Shown here in pieces: positions 19,602 through 30,243 of a stretch of DNA of 64,000 bases. Origin of the DNA: Gammaproteobacteria bacterium. GTDB taxonomy: Bacteria > Pseudomonadota > Gammaproteobacteria > Xanthomonadales > Marinicellaceae. The notes under the pieces are model-generated. The model was given only the letters and a program-made list of their open reading frames with translations, was not told the DNA's origin and did no database searches. The stretch's first letter is position 1; each line of letters starts with the position of its first letter. The DNA lies in contig JAUIGR010000002.1 in the NCBI GenBank assembly GCA_030430025.1, positions 1 through 64,000 of the forward strand, given 5' to 3'. The position numbers and the translations under genes were made by a program.

Positions 19602-20389
19602 AAGTTAATCAAGTGTTTCAGTTGGGCACCAGGGTCTGGATGACGCATAAGGGACTCTCCAATGAGGAATGTATGGATGCTTTGTTTGATTAAGAATTGC
19701 AAGTCTTGTTGGCTGTGAATACCACTTTCACTCACTACGATGCGGTCATTTGGTACCATTTTTGCTAGCCGTTCACTGGTTTTTAAACTGGTTTTAAATG
19801 TTTTTAGGTTTCTGTTGTTAATACCAATTAGCTGTGCTGATGTGTTAAGTGCTCGTTCCATTTCAAATTCATCATGAACTTCCATTAGGACATCAAGCCC
19901 CAAATTATGGGACAGTTCTGTCAGTTCAACCAGGGTTGTATCTTGCAATGCTGATACAATGAGTAAGATACAATCTGCTCCGATTAGGCGAGAATGGTAA
20001 ATATGCCAAGGATCAATCATAAAATCTTTGCGTAGGATTGGTAGTTTAACCACTTCACGAACTTGCCTCAAATAGTCATCATTTCCTTGAAAGTAATCCT
20101 TGTCGGTGAGTATTGATAAACAAGTGGCACCGCCTGCTTGATAGGATTGTGCAATGGTTTCGGCGTCGAAGTCAGGACGGATGATACCTTTCGATGGTGA
20201 AGCTTTTTTGATTTCAGCGATCACTGCAGTTTGTTTGTTGGTTAGGGTCTGGCGAATGTTATTAATAAAACCACGACAGGGAGGTAAATCGTTGATTCTC
20301 GCTGTCAGTGACGATAAGGGATGTTTAATTTTCCCTGCTGCCACTTCTTGCTTTTTTGTGGCAATGATTTTATCTAAAATGTTGCTCAT
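19598..20389 (-). CDS. trpC: Indole-3-glycerol phosphate synthase
   Basis: A 263-residue TIM barrel that makes indole-3-glycerol phosphate from CdRP in tryptophan synthesis. Visible motifs are 'VIAEIKKASPSKG', 'LSILTDKDYFQG', 'LRKDFMIDPWHI', 'IGINNRNLKTF' and 'VSESGI'. It is not fused to TrpF, unlike the enterobacterial enzyme. It overlaps trpD and mtnN by four bases each. Confidence 0.96.
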   Translation of the reverse strand: MSNILDKIIATKKQEVAAGKIKHPLSSLTARINDLPPCRGFINNIRQTLTNKQTAVIAEIKKASPSKGIIRPDFDAETIAQSYQAGGATCLSILTDKDYFQGNDDYLRQVREVVKLPILRKDFMIDPWHIYHSRLIGADCILLIVSALQDTTLVELTELSHNLGLDVLMEVHDEFEMERALNTSAQLIGINNRNLKTFKTSLKTSERLAKMVPNDRIVVSESGIHSQQDLQFLIKQSIHTFLIGESLMRHPDPGAQLKHLINL

Positions 20390-21414
20390 GGTTTTATCTT
20401 TTGGCTATGCAGTGTCAATTCTTTCATGAGTTGTAAAGCTTGACCAGATCGCATTATTTCTTGGGCACGTTCGATACCATCAGCGAGGCCATCAGCTTTA
20501 CCGGCCACGTAAATAGCTGCACCAGCATTCAGAGCTAAAATGTCAAAAGCAGGACCTGGTGTTCCGGCCAGGGCTGTTTCTATCAAGGATAGACTTTGTT
20601 GTGCATTGTCTACTACCAGCGATTTCATGTCGTTACGAGTGAATCCGAACTGTTCTGGAGTAATGTCGAATTCTGTTATTTTATTTTCCCTTAGTTCGGC
20701 CACATGAGTAGGTGCATTCAAAGAAATCTCATCCATGCCATCTTCGGAATGGACTACCATGACGTGTTTTGAGCCCAGTTTTTTGAGTACTTCTGCTGCT
20801 GTCCTAACCCATTTTTTATCGAAGATGCCCATTACCTGATATGGTGTGTTGGCTGGGTTGGTTAAGGGGCCCAATAAATTGAACATGGTTCTGACCGCTA
20901 ACTCTTTACGTGGTGTTACGGCATATTTTGTGGCACCGTGGTGTGCTGGTGCAAATAAAAAACCAATGTTGAAACGTTCTATGCAATCAGCCACTTGCTT
21001 TGCATCCAAATTCAGGTTCAGTCCACTGGCCTCAAGGACATCGGCTGAGCCTGTTGAGGAAGAGACAGAACGGTTACCATGTTTGGCCACCCTACAGCCA
21101 GCTGCAGCTGCGATGAAAGCAGCTGCGGTTGACACATTAAATAAACCCATACCATCACCACCGGTACCGCATGTATCAATCAGATGATCAGTAGCTACCT
21201 TGACCTGGATAGCACGTTCTCTCATGACAGTAGCTGCTTCAGTAATGTATTCAACAGTTTCTCCTGTTAATTTCAATGCCATTAATAAGCCACCAATCTG
21301 TGCTGGAGTGGCTTCTCCATCCATAATTTGATTCATTACTGATCGCATCATGCCCGGTGGTAAAGGCTGTCTTTCTCCCAGTAACTCTAAGGCTTGTTGA
21401 ATTGCTGTTTTCAT
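20386..21414 (-). CDS. trpD: Anthranilate phosphoribosyltransferase
   Basis: A 342-residue enzyme that transfers phosphoribose from PRPP to anthranilate. The glycine-rich PRPP site is CGTGGDG (about residue 82) with '[15 protein letters not shown]' and '[18 protein letters not shown]'. It is a stand-alone trpD, not fused to trpG. It overlaps trpG and trpC by four bases at either end, so the three are one translational unit. Confidence 0.96.
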   Translation of the reverse strand: MKTAIQQALELLGERQPLPPGMMRSVMNQIMDGEATPAQIGGLLMALKLTGETVEYITEAATVMRERAIQVKVATDHLIDTCGTGGDGMGLFNVSTAAAFIAAAAGCRVAKHGNRSVSSSTGSADVLEASGLNLNLDAKQVADCIERFNIGFLFAPAHHGATKYAVTPRKELAVRTMFNLLGPLTNPANTPYQVMGIFDKKWVRTAAEVLKKLGSKHVMVVHSEDGMDEISLNAPTHVAELRENKITEFDITPEQFGFTRNDMKSLVVDNAQQSLSLIETALAGTPGPAFDILALNAGAAIYVAGKADGLADGIERAQEIMRSGQALQLMKELTLHSQKIKP

Positions 21415-21995
21415 GTATTTTGCTCCAAAAAATTTCTGAGCATTTGGTGCCCATGTTCTGTGAGGATACTTTCAGGGTGAAATTGAACGCCTGAAATGGC
21501 CATGTCTTTATGTCTGAAGCCCATGATTTCATCAAACCTCCCTTGCTCATCTTCAGTCCATGCTGTGATTTCCAGGCATTCTGGTAAGGTCTCTCTATCC
21601 ACTATTAAGGAGTGGTAGCGGGTAACACTGACAGGATTTTTGATTCCAGAAAAAACATCGTTGTTATTGTGAAATACCAGGGAGACTTTTCCATGCATAA
21701 CAGTTTTTGCTCGGATTACATTACCACCAAAAACTTGACCAATGGACTGATGGCCTAAACAAACACCCAAAAGTGGTATACGGCCTCCACAAGCCTTGAT
21801 CATATCCATGGAGATACCCGCTTTATCAGGGTTACATGGGCCTGGTGATATCACTACATAGTCAGGTTTTAGTGCCAGAGCTTTATTAATGGTTATGGCA
21901 TCATTTCTATATACAACGACTTCACAGTTCAGTTCGCCAAAATACTGAACTAGGTTATAAGTGAAGGAATCATAGTTATCTATCATTAGTAGCAT
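21411..21995 (-). CDS. trpG: Anthranilate synthase component II (glutamine amidotransferase)
   Basis: A 194-residue class I amidotransferase that supplies ammonia to TrpE. The catalytic Cys79 lies in GVCLGHQS, with the His/Glu pair in QFHPES and the N-terminal DNYDSFTYN. The same protein often also serves PabB in folate synthesis. It is the first gene of trpGDC-mtnN. trpE lies 3 kb upstream beyond a TonB receptor with its own terminator, so trpG probably needs its own promoter in 21996-22090. Confidence 0.94.
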   Translation of the reverse strand: MLLMIDNYDSFTYNLVQYFGELNCEVVVYRNDAITINKALALKPDYVVISPGPCNPDKAGISMDMIKACGGRIPLLGVCLGHQSIGQVFGGNVIRAKTVMHGKVSLVFHNNNDVFSGIKNPVSVTRYHSLIVDRETLPECLEITAWTEDEQGRFDEIMGFRHKDMAISGVQFHPESILTEHGHQMLRNFLEQNT

Positions 21996-22091
21996 GTTTT
22001 GTTACCTGCCTTTTCTTTTTGCAAGAGCCGGATAATTTAAGGAGCAATGAAAAATATAACATTGTACCTAAAATCGAGGTCTCACATAAAA

Positions 22092-22118
22092 AAAACGGTC
22101 CGATTGGACCGTTTTTCA
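22092..22118 (-). terminator. Rho-independent terminator of TonB receptor gene
   Basis: On the minus strand AACGGTCC-aatc-GGACCGTT is followed by a run of T. It lies 25 bases after the receptor stop and would end that transcript before trpG. Confidence 0.88.
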
Positions 22119-22142
22119 ATGCTTCGTTCACCTGATCTGAAC

Positions 22143-25016
22143 TTAGAATTTCATGGTGGCTCGAACATAGCCAAACACACCTTCAGGATCATAGTTTGAT
22201 GGATCGTATCCATTCAAAGAACAACTGAAACAAGTAGGTGGCATTTTGTCGGTTATGTTATTAATGCCGGCTTCCAACTCAAGGTCTCCCCATTTTGGAA
22301 AGACGACTTGCAGGTCATGGTAAGCTGTGCCACCTAAGCTATTAGTGCCTCCAGCATCATTACTACATAAGCCAGTACCAGCAATAGAGCCTGGACACGC
22401 TTCGGTTAAACCACCAACAAAGCGAGTTCCCCAAGTTACTTTCCAGTCATGAATATTGAAAGTGGTATACAAGTTTGAATTCCAGTTAGGAATGCCTGAA
22501 TCTGATTCTTCTATACCATCTAAATCACGTGGTGCAAAACCTGAAGCAAAGACTGATGGATCAGCAGGTAACAATTCATCATACTCATTAACAAAAGAGT
22601 TATTCCAAGTTGATTGAATAAAACCCCAGTTAAATTGTGGAGATGTCCAAGTCATATTGAAGTCGACACCAGATGTGCGAATACCACCAATATTAGTTAA
22701 TTGTGTACTAAAATTTTCGATATTCCCAAACGAATCTCGGCCAAATGAAGAGCATAATGGATGTCCAGGGTCTTGGGCACAAGTATTTAAGATAAACTGT
22801 GCATCGACACCTTGGATGGCATCATCCACTTCGATATCATAGTAAGTTACTTCAAAATCCATGCCACTTGACCAAGCCGTATCTTCAGCCCAGCTTGGAG
22901 AGTAGACTAATCCGAATGTCAATGTTTCAGCTTCTTCTGGTTCCAAATTAGGATTACCACCTGTGATAGTAGAAATCTGGGTGTTAATTTGTTGGTAGCC
23001 ATCTGGCACGCCAGCACAACCTGGTAAATTAGGAGTGACGCCATTGACTGAATTACAGGGATCTGTCAGCTGCGCATCAAAACGTGCTTGAGTGCCGAAG
23101 AGTTCTCCAATTGATGGTGCTCTCAAACCTTCAGCAAAGGTACCACGGAACATCAGATTTTCTGTAGGCATGTATTTGAACCCTAGTTTTCCAGTAGTGT
23201 GAGATCCTGATGTGCTGTAGTCGGAGCTACGAACAGCCAGAGAAAAGTCGAGCAAGTGAGCGCCAGGCTTATCAGCTAAAACAGGAACTAACAACTCCGC
23301 ATACAGTTCGTCTACGCTGAATTCACCAGCTGTAGGGCTGGCAGGTACACCGTTACTTTCGCCAGCAACGACGATTGGGTCAGGTTGGAACCAACCTGCT
23401 TTCTTACGATATTCATAGCCAACAGCCAGAGACAAAGGTCCTGCAGGTAAATCAACCAATCCACCGGAGAGGTTGGCTGTAAAATCTGTCAATTCTTGCT
23501 CAGAGTTATCATTCTGAACAAAAGAAATATAATTCAACATTTCAGGAGTGATGGTGCCATCGCCATTTCCTTGACCACCAAAGATATTCAACGGTACACA
23601 GCCAGGAGTGTTATTACAAACGTCAACTGGACCGAGTGCAGTGGCTATCCTACGGATATTCAATGCGCCAGTTTTTCGTTGAGAGGCTTTGTTCTTGCCG
23701 TAAAGACCGGTAACGTCCCAGTACCAAATTTGGTCACTCCAATTAAAATCACCTGATAAACCAGCAGAAAAATAGGATGTATTAACGTCTTGGTTAAAAA
23801 TACGAGGACCTGCTTCTAAAGGCCTGCGTCCAATGAAACCATAGCCATCACTAAATACATCTACGCCAAATGGGTTATAAGGATTGTCGTGTGATATGAT
23901 GATGTTATCAGCAATGGCACCAGCTTCAGCAAACGGACCGATGAAAATGGGTTCAGGTGCTGCTTGATTAGTTGACTTTCTGTTGTTATACATCCCTTTG
24001 ACTGATAAAAGCACTCTTTCAGTTAATTCATAATTAACTGAGCCAAAGAAATTACTTCGTTTTGATGGTGTAACATAGTAATTATAGGGTGCAAAATTAA
24101 AGCGATCACCGCCTGTGAAGCCATGAAAATCATCACCATTGCACGGATTCATTGGATCATATACTACAGGTCCAGTGACACCGTTATTGATGGTGCAGTC
24201 TATTTGATTGCCATTGATGTCTGTTAGTAAGAATCGACCTTGTGGTGTTCCTGAGCTCCCTTGTGTGACACCGGTAAAAGGTACAGGAAATCGGGATAAA
24301 AATCGATCAGCGGCCGAAACTTCTTCTTGATTGGTGTAACCGAGGTTGAACAGCATACTCATACGGTCAGTTTGGTTGCCAAAAGTTAAATCCAAGCTAC
24401 CTGTCTCACCATCACCCTCATCGAACATACCACCATAAACGCGAATTTCTCCACCTTGCTGTTGTGATTTAGTGATGATGTTGACTACTCCAGCTATGGC
24501 ATCAGCACCATAGATGGCAGATGCGCCATCTTTTAAAATATCAATTCGTTCAATAATACCTACAGGGATGGTGTTCATGTCAACAGCATTACTGACTCCC
24601 GAGGCTGAGCTGCCAGCGACCCAACGAGCACCGTCTACTAAAACCAGTACCCTGCCTGGATCTAAATGACGCATGTCAACTTGTGTTGCGCCTGCACCAA
24701 TGCCACCTCCGTTAGATGGGAAGCCAAAATTACCAGAGCTGTTGAATCTAGTGTTCAGCGCTGATCCTGATTGAGTGAGTTGCTGCAGAATATCACCTAC
24801 TGAAGTTAGTCCCGAACGATCAATGTCTTCACGAGTGATGGTTTGGGTGGCTTCTATACCTTCTATTTGTGCTTGACGAATACGAGATCCTGTTACTTGC
24901 ACTGTCCCTAATTCCTCTACTGAGTCATCTTGAGCCCATACAGGTGCGACTGATATGCCTAAACCACAGTAAATGGCAGCAGTCAGGACCGACCTCTTGA
25001 AATTTAAATTCAACAT
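22143..25016 (-). CDS. TonB-dependent outer membrane receptor
   Basis: 957 residues from ATG 25016, chosen because GAGGGT precedes it and the product then starts with a signal peptide (MLNLNFKRS... ending VWAQ). The TonB box region is near [14 protein letters not shown]. The plug domain (about 45-170) has '[10 protein letters not shown]', '[17 protein letters not shown]' and '[26 protein letters not shown]'. A 22-strand-type barrel ends in a Phe (YVRATMKF). The length and plug style fit the large receptors used for peptides, oligosaccharides or other nutrients. The ligand is unknown. It sits between trpE and trpGDC. Confidence 0.92.
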   Translation of the reverse strand: MLNLNFKRSVLTAAIYCGLGISVAPVWAQDDSVEELGTVQVTGSRIRQAQIEGIEATQTITREDIDRSGLTSVGDILQQLTQSGSALNTRFNSSGNFGFPSNGGGIGAGATQVDMRHLDPGRVLVLVDGARWVAGSSASGVSNAVDMNTIPVGIIERIDILKDGASAIYGADAIAGVVNIITKSQQQGGEIRVYGGMFDEGDGETGSLDLTFGNQTDRMSMLFNLGYTNQEEVSAADRFLSRFPVPFTGVTQGSSGTPQGRFLLTDINGNQIDCTINNGVTGPVVYDPMNPCNGDDFHGFTGGDRFNFAPYNYYVTPSKRSNFFGSVNYELTERVLLSVKGMYNNRKSTNQAAPEPIFIGPFAEAGAIADNIIISHDNPYNPFGVDVFSDGYGFIGRRPLEAGPRIFNQDVNTSYFSAGLSGDFNWSDQIWYWDVTGLYGKNKASQRKTGALNIRRIATALGPVDVCNNTPGCVPLNIFGGQGNGDGTITPEMLNYISFVQNDNSEQELTDFTANLSGGLVDLPAGPLSLAVGYEYRKKAGWFQPDPIVVAGESNGVPASPTAGEFSVDELYAELLVPVLADKPGAHLLDFSLAVRSSDYSTSGSHTTGKLGFKYMPTENLMFRGTFAEGLRAPSIGELFGTQARFDAQLTDPCNSVNGVTPNLPGCAGVPDGYQQINTQISTITGGNPNLEPEEAETLTFGLVYSPSWAEDTAWSSGMDFEVTYYDIEVDDAIQGVDAQFILNTCAQDPGHPLCSSFGRDSFGNIENFSTQLTNIGGIRTSGVDFNMTWTSPQFNWGFIQSTWNNSFVNEYDELLPADPSVFASGFAPRDLDGIEESDSGIPNWNSNLYTTFNIHDWKVTWGTRFVGGLTEACPGSIAGTGLCSNDAGGTNSLGGTAYHDLQVVFPKWGDLELEAGINNITDKMPPTCFSCSLNGYDPSNYDPEGVFGYVRATMKF

Positions 25017-25203
25017 GTTACCCTCATTGTTCAAGTTTGTGTAAAGTGGTGATTGTTTCACCAGCGCGGCCAACCCGGTGGTTGTTTTATTTGCAGCTTG
25101 GTGGTTGATTTGACAGCATCAGGCCGTCAACGTCCGTGTATTCTGACAGGATGATGATCTATGTGCAAGTAAAAAAAAGGTTAAAAACCCCTGATAATTT
25201 TTA

Positions 25204-26676
25204 CTATAGACCCTGAGTAGCTAACTCAACAGCTTTAATAATGGCTTTAGCCTTATTCATAATTTCTTGCCATTCTCCATCGGGCGTGCTGTCAGCTACT
25301 ACCCCTGCACCAGCTTGTACATATAATTGTCGGTCCTTAATCACAGCGGTGCGGATAGCAATAGCCATATCCATATCACCGTGCCACCCCCAATAACCGA
25401 CAGCACCTGCGTAAACATTACGTTTGACTTTTTCTAGTTCAGCAATGACCTCCATGGCCCGAACTTTTGCTGCACCTGATAATGTGCCAGCGGGAAAGAC
25501 TGCTTTGATGATGTCGGCATTATTCAAGCCTTCTTTCAATTTAGCATGAACTTCAGAAACAATGTGCATGACATGTGAATAACGTTCTATGATCATCTTA
25601 TCTTTCAGTTTGACAGAACCAGTCTCCGCGATCCGTCCTAAGTCATTACGTCCTAAATCAATTAACATCAAATGCTCTGCGATTTCTTTTGGGTCATTCA
25701 GTAATTCTTTCTCTAGAATTTTGTCTTCAATTTCATTTTTGCCTCTCGGACGTGTGCCTGCAATTGGTCTCAAGGTCACTTCCTTACCAGTCCTGCGTAC
25801 CAAAACTTCCGGTGACGAGCCCACTACCTGATAGTCACCAAAATCCATGAAGTACATGTATGGACTTGGATTCGAAGCCCTTAATGCCCGATAAACATCT
25901 AGTGGACGGGCGTTGAATGAAGTCGATAATCTCTGGGACAAGACTACCTGCATGATGTCCCCGGATTCAATATACGTTTTACACTTTTTGATGGCATCAG
26001 TGAATTCATCTTTTGTAAAACCTGTTTGAAAATCAGTTGCATCAATGTGACCACTGTTGATTATTTGAGTATAGCCTGTAGAGCCCGAACGTAAGCGATG
26101 TTTGAGTTCTTGTAAACGTTTTAATCCCTTTTGATAGGCTAACGGTTGTTTTGGATCAGCGTGGATAATCAGCCATACTTTACCAGCTAAATTGTCAATA
26201 ACGGCCAACTCTTCAGCCAACATCATATTGATATCAGGGATCCCTAATAGGTCTCTTGGTGCTCGACCTTTTAGCTTTTCTTCAATATTTTCAATGATTT
26301 CATAACCAAAATAACCAACCAGTCCGCCATTGAATCCAGGTAGTTCTTTAATTTGTGGCACAGAGAAACGCTGTTTGATATTTTCAACTTGCTGTAAAAC
26401 ATCATTGGTTTCATATGAATCTGTTAATTCATCGTATTGGAACTCTTCAAACAGACATCCTCTGACTTGGAACCGAAAGCAGGCAGATAGCCCAATAATC
26501 GAATAACGTCCCCATTGAACACCACCTTCTACGGACTCAAATAAAAATGTGTGTTTACCATTTGCTAATTTGAGCCAGGCACTTAACGGAGTGTCTAAGT
26601 CGGCAGATATGCACTGATATATGGGTATTCGATTATGTCCTTGTTGTGCCAGTTGATCGAATTGTGCTTTATCCAT
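25204..26676 (-). CDS. trpE: Anthranilate synthase component I
   Basis: A 490-residue enzyme that converts chorismate to anthranilate with TrpG. The N-terminal regulatory motif reads FLFESVEGG, a variant of the LLES tryptophan-binding site. The chorismate-binding domain shows 'IAGTRPRGKNEIEDKILEKELLNDPKE', 'DLGRNDLGRI' and 'FPAGTLSGAAKVRAMEVI'. I see no Trp-rich leader peptide upstream. It lies downstream of nlpD and upstream of the TonB receptor. Confidence 0.95.
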   Translation of the reverse strand: MDKAQFDQLAQQGHNRIPIYQCISADLDTPLSAWLKLANGKHTFLFESVEGGVQWGRYSIIGLSACFRFQVRGCLFEEFQYDELTDSYETNDVLQQVENIKQRFSVPQIKELPGFNGGLVGYFGYEIIENIEEKLKGRAPRDLLGIPDINMMLAEELAVIDNLAGKVWLIIHADPKQPLAYQKGLKRLQELKHRLRSGSTGYTQIINSGHIDATDFQTGFTKDEFTDAIKKCKTYIESGDIMQVVLSQRLSTSFNARPLDVYRALRASNPSPYMYFMDFGDYQVVGSSPEVLVRRTGKEVTLRPIAGTRPRGKNEIEDKILEKELLNDPKEIAEHLMLIDLGRNDLGRIAETGSVKLKDKMIIERYSHVMHIVSEVHAKLKEGLNNADIIKAVFPAGTLSGAAKVRAMEVIAELEKVKRNVYAGAVGYWGWHGDMDMAIAIRTAVIKDRQLYVQAGAGVVADSTPDGEWQEIMNKAKAIIKAVELATQGL

Positions 26677-27030
26677 GGTTTTGTTATTAGTGAAAGTAAC
26701 TAGTTTACATGGAAAAGTCTTTTACTCACACTGTAAATTAGGAAGATTCTTTGTTTGTTAATCATAACTCATTAATAGAGGTGTCCTTCAATAATAAAGT
26801 ATTTTCAGTCATAACCCCCCCTTGGGGCTGGACTGCTTTTTCTTTACAGCTGCGTTATCAGTCGCTCATGTAGAGTAACCACAGATCATGACTTCTGCCT
26901 TGTTGTAGGAAAAAAGTAGTGCTAGCAGCATCTAACTCAATAGTGTTAACAGACCCTCGTTGAGCAATTTAGTGAGAGCGTTATCTGGTTTCTGGTTTGA
27001 TAAATGAATGCCATATTACCTTCCAAGCAT
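26677..27030. other. 354-base intergenic stretch between trpE and nlpD
   Basis: No complete gene is visible. On the minus strand, 26858-26968 is an open frame with no start codon and a protein-like reading (IELDAASTTFFLQQG), possibly the C-terminus of a lost gene. A run of seven C is at 26816-26822. The trpE promoter must lie in the left part. An rpoS gene, which follows nlpD in many gammaproteobacteria, is absent. Confidence 0.4.
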
Positions 27031-27921
27031 TTAAGGCTTGACATAGTTCAAAGGATTAACCGGCTTGCCATTTTTACGAATTTCAAAGTGTAAATTATTT
27101 ACATTAGTGCCAGATGAACCTAGTTCTGCTATTTGTTGCCCTCTTTTTACAGTTTCTCCTTCATTAACTAATAATCTTTTGTTGTGTCCATAAGCGCTTA
27201 AATATTCTTCGTTATGTTTAATAATGATTAGCTCTCCATAACCGAGTAAACCGGAGCCTGAATATACGACCACACCCTCAGCTGCTGCATTTACTGGTTG
27301 TCCTTCCATACCGCTAATAGAGATTCCTTTTCTTGCAGGATTACTTCCTAAAAAAGTAGTTCTAATGTTTCCTTTGGTTGGCCAAATCCATTGTACATTA
27401 CCTTTAGGTGTGACTTTAGGAGCGGGTTGGTTAGTTTTGTTTTCGACAACTTGGTCAGGTTTTTTATTAATCTGATTATCGGTTTTTTTGGGTGTTGTTT
27501 GTGTGACAATTGGTTTGTGTTTACTTGTCTGTTGTGTATTCACTGGTTTTTTTTCATCGATGGTTTTTGCCTGTATTTTAGGTTTGCTTTTAACTGGTTT
27601 AGTCACAACAAATGAACTTTTTTTATTATTATTTTTAAGCGTTAGATTTTGACCTGGGTAAATACGATAAGGACTTTTAATATTATTGATTTTTGCTAAT
27701 AGCCTGTAATCTATTTGATAACGAAATCCAATTGAATAGAGTGTATCTCCTTTAGTTACTCGATAAGTATTAGGTGTTCTAGGTTTTGAGGTCCTTGCTT
27801 TTTTGTGACCGCTTTTATTGATGGAAATTTCATCTACTTTTGCTGATCGTGGCCGATGTTCATTGCCACAACCGCTGATAAGTGAGAAGAGTATCATTAG
27901 AAATAATCCTTTCTTTATCAC
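27031..27921 (-). CDS. nlpD: NlpD-like lipoprotein, LysM and degenerate M23 domain
   Basis: A 296-residue lipoprotein with lipobox SGCG (Cys18). A LysM domain (about 52-96, VTKGDTLYSIG... PGQNL) is followed by a low-complexity Lys/Pro/Thr linker to about 170 and an M23-type domain to the end. The first zinc-binding His/Asp pair is absent (KGISISGMEG), while AYGHN and NLHFEIR remain. This is as in E. coli NlpD, which is not itself a hydrolase but activates the amidase AmiC at the septum. The gene overlaps pcm by four bases. Confidence 0.9.
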   Translation of the reverse strand: MIKKGLFLMILFSLISGCGNEHRPRSAKVDEISINKSGHKKARTSKPRTPNTYRVTKGDTLYSIGFRYQIDYRLLAKINNIKSPYRIYPGQNLTLKNNNKKSSFVVTKPVKSKPKIQAKTIDEKKPVNTQQTSKHKPIVTQTTPKKTDNQINKKPDQVVENKTNQPAPKVTPKGNVQWIWPTKGNIRTTFLGSNPARKGISISGMEGQPVNAAAEGVVVYSGSGLLGYGELIIIKHNEEYLSAYGHNKRLLVNEGETVKRGQQIAELGSSGTNVNNLHFEIRKNGKPVNPLNYVKP

Positions 27922-28592
27922 CGAACCACTCCTTCCAGTAATGGTACAAAATAGACTTCTCCCAATTGGTGCTGCTGATAACCTTCGTGCTGTTTTTCAA
28001 TAGCAACTAACTCTTGTTTCTTGGTGTCTCCAACAGGCAATATCATTTTACCCCCTACATTTAATTGGTCTAACAGAGCAAAAGGTATTTCTTTAGGTGC
28101 AGCAGTGGCTATGATGACATCAAAAGGAGCCTCATTGGCCCATCCCTGAAAGCCATCGCCTGTTTTACAGCGGATATTACGGTATCCCAGTTTAATAAAA
28201 CGCCTACGAGCTTGTTTAGTTAAGAGGTCAATGCGTTCGACACTAAAAACTCTAGGTACTAGCTGCCCCAAAATAGCAGCTTGATAACCAGAACCTGTGC
28301 CGAGTTCTAAAACTTTTTCTGGCAAAATCTCTGACAGGACTGCTTCAGTCATTTTAGCAACCACCCAAGGTTGAGAAATGGTCTGTCCATGACTGATGGG
28401 TAAGGCAGTATCTTCATAAGCCCTATGAGCCAATGCCTCATCGATAAACACATGTCTTGGCACATCAAAGATGGCATCTAGAACGGATTCGTTTTTGATG
28501 TTTTGTTGGCGTAAACGTTCTATCAAACGCAATCGAGTGCGTTCTGATGTCATACCTATGCCAGTGGGGGATATCATAGGTGACTGGCCCAA
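27918..28592 (-). CDS. pcm: Protein-L-isoaspartate O-methyltransferase
   Basis: A 224-residue SAM-dependent repair methyltransferase for isoaspartyl residues. The SAM motif LELGTGSGYQAAIL lies at about 96-109, with upstream TISQPWVVAKMTE. The frame overlaps surE by 19 bases; an alternative start is ATG 28553 (MTSERTRL), which fits other Pcm proteins better. It is the middle gene of surE-pcm-nlpD. Confidence 0.93.
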   Translation of the reverse strand: MGQSPMISPTGIGMTSERTRLRLIERLRQQNIKNESVLDAIFDVPRHVFIDEALAHRAYEDTALPISHGQTISQPWVVAKMTEAVLSEILPEKVLELGTGSGYQAAILGQLVPRVFSVERIDLLTKQARRRFIKLGYRNIRCKTGDGFQGWANEAPFDVIIATAAPKEIPFALLDQLNVGGKMILPVGDTKKQELVAIEKQHEGYQQHQLGEVYFVPLLEGVVR

Positions 28593-29338
28593 ATATCCAG
28601 CTGACCAATAAAATCATGCTTAGTCATATCAGTATGTAATGGTGAAATCGAAACAAATCCATTTTTTACAGCATGAAAATCTGTACCTGGACCTGCATCA
28701 GCTTCAGGACCTGCTGGTCCTATCCAATACATTTGGAAACCTCTCGGATCAGTGATAGGAATGGCGTTTTCAGCTTTATGCCTATTTCCTAGCCTTGTGA
28801 TTTTCACTCCTTTGATTTCGCTTATACTTAAGTTAGGTACGTTAACATTCAGTATGGTGTCGGGTGGCAATGGGTGGGTCATCACATGCTGCAAGATTTT
28901 TTTTAAAAAATGGCATACCGTTTTATACTGCCGTTTTTGGTGACGACCTTTGCAAGAATCAACAACAATTGAAGCAGCAATGGCTGGCAATCCTAAGTAA
29001 CGACCTTCAATAGCGGCAGCAACTGTTCCAGAATACAGTACATCATCTCCTAAATTGGCAGAGTTGTTAATACCAGAGACCACCATATCAGGCTCTTTAT
29101 CCATAAGGCCCGTTACAGCCAAATGAACGCAATCTGTTGGTGTGCCATAGACACTATAGATATTTTTTTCTACTCGTTCTACCCGAATGGGGCGATCCAA
29201 AGTTAATGAATTACTGGCGCCTGAACGATCACGATTTGGGGCAAAAATAACCACATCACCTAAGGATCGAAGCATATCACTCAGTTCTTTTATCCCTTTG
29301 GCATGAACACCGTCATCATTGCTGACTAAAAATTTCAT
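28574..29338 (-). CDS. surE: 5'/3'-nucleotidase SurE
   Basis: A 254-residue metal-dependent nucleotidase. The metal site is the N-terminal SNDDGVHAKG (Asp8, Asp9) with a conserved Ser in 'RSGASNSLT' and the Asn in 'VSGINNSANLGDDVLYSGTV'. SurE dephosphorylates nucleoside monophosphates and is linked to stationary-phase survival. It is the first gene of surE-pcm-nlpD. Confidence 0.95.
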   Translation of the reverse strand: MKFLVSNDDGVHAKGIKELSDMLRSLGDVVIFAPNRDRSGASNSLTLDRPIRVERVEKNIYSVYGTPTDCVHLAVTGLMDKEPDMVVSGINNSANLGDDVLYSGTVAAAIEGRYLGLPAIAASIVVDSCKGRHQKRQYKTVCHFLKKILQHVMTHPLPPDTILNVNVPNLSISEIKGVKITRLGNRHKAENAIPITDPRGFQMYWIGPAGPEADAGPGTDFHAVKNGFVSISPLHTDMTKHDFIGQLDIWASHL

Positions 29339-29424
29339 AGTCTTTAAGCTATTTATGAGTTAAAGTAACATGTTAAGGCCACAAACAACCATTTAAAAAT
29401 GGTGGTGTTTTAAGGCTAAAAAAA

Positions 29425-29763
29425 TCATTTCTCACTGGCTCTTGAATCGCTACAAGGCTTAAACTCACAATTATTTTTGGGATCTCGGCCTCGGAAAGTT
29501 CCATCGGGGCATTGTTTAACATCTTGTGTACACATGACATTATCCTGAATTTTTTTCTTTATTTCCGGACATGCATCGAATTGGCACTCGTTTTCGGGAT
29601 TTCTGGCGACTCCTGTTCCATCTGGACATGTTTTTAGCTCTTTGGAGCAGCCAACAACATTGTTAATATCATTTGGCTGTTCAGCCTGTTTTTTTTTAGG
29701 TTCAGTTTTTTCTGGGCATGCGGTCAAAATTAAACAGCATATGATGATGAAAATTAATTTCAC
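29425..29763 (-). CDS. Small Cys-rich lipoprotein with two Kazal-like repeats
   Basis: A 112-residue lipoprotein if started at GTG 29763, where GTGA overlaps the upstream acetyltransferase stop by four bases and GGGAG lies eight bases upstream. An in-frame ATG at 29778 is less well placed. Lipobox LTAC (Cys16) follows a hydrophobic signal. Two repeats have the form CPDGT-(G/F)-x-(A/G)RxPxNxCxFxxCP. The six-Cys pattern resembles short Kazal-like or calcium-binding repeats. The function is unknown. Confidence 0.7.
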   Translation of the reverse strand: MKLIFIIICCLILTACPEKTEPKKKQAEQPNDINNVVGCSKELKTCPDGTGVARNPENECQFDACPEIKKKIQDNVMCTQDVKQCPDGTFRGRDPKNNCEFKPCSDSRASEK

Positions 29764-30242
29764 AAACGCTTCTCCCAAAACATCGCATTGCCTAGTTGGG
29801 GGTCTAGTTGATAATGTTTAAAGCCATAATTTTCATATGCTGATTGGGCAATTGCATTGCCTTGTAAGACCTCTAGCGTCAGTTTACAACAACCTCTATT
29901 TTTCGCTTCTTGTTCAGCTATGTCAAATAGAGCTCGACTCACACCCATTCGACGGTATTCTTGTGCAACTACCACATCATGGACATTGACCAAAGGTTTG
30001 CAAGCAAATGTTGAAAATCCTTCAAAACAGTTCATTAATCCTGCAGGTTGACCACCTATGTACGCCAAAAAACTGAATGCTTCCGGCCGCTTAGAAAGGG
30101 CCGGAACCAAATTTTGAGCAGTATAGTCACTCAAAGCCACGCCTCCACCCATTGGGTCGGTTGCATAGCAATCCAGTAGTTCAATCATGTGTTTGGCGTG
30201 TCTTGGATTACGATAATCTACTTTGATGACTTCAATTGCCAT
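29760..30242 (-). CDS. GNAT family N-acetyltransferase
   Basis: 160 residues from ATG 30242, which follows the upstream stop directly and has an AAGAAGAG site; an earlier ATG at 30266 would overlap that gene by 23 bases. The acetyl-CoA motif is VVAQEYRRMGVSRALFD (motif A), followed by the C-terminal 'AIAQSAYENYGFKHY' of the GNAT fold. The substrate cannot be told. It lies between a Bax1-type membrane protein and a lipoprotein, with overlapping ends. Confidence 0.88.
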   Translation of the reverse strand: MAIEVIKVDYRNPRHAKHMIELLDCYATDPMGGGVALSDYTAQNLVPALSKRPEAFSFLAYIGGQPAGLMNCFEGFSTFACKPLVNVHDVVVAQEYRRMGVSRALFDIAEQEAKNRGCCKLTLEVLQGNAIAQSAYENYGFKHYQLDPQLGNAMFWEKRL

Positions 30243-30243
30243 A

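Noticed and set aside
26677-27030. trp attenuator with a Trp-rich leader peptide
   Set aside because: I could not find consecutive TGG codons or a clear terminator/antiterminator pair before trpE.
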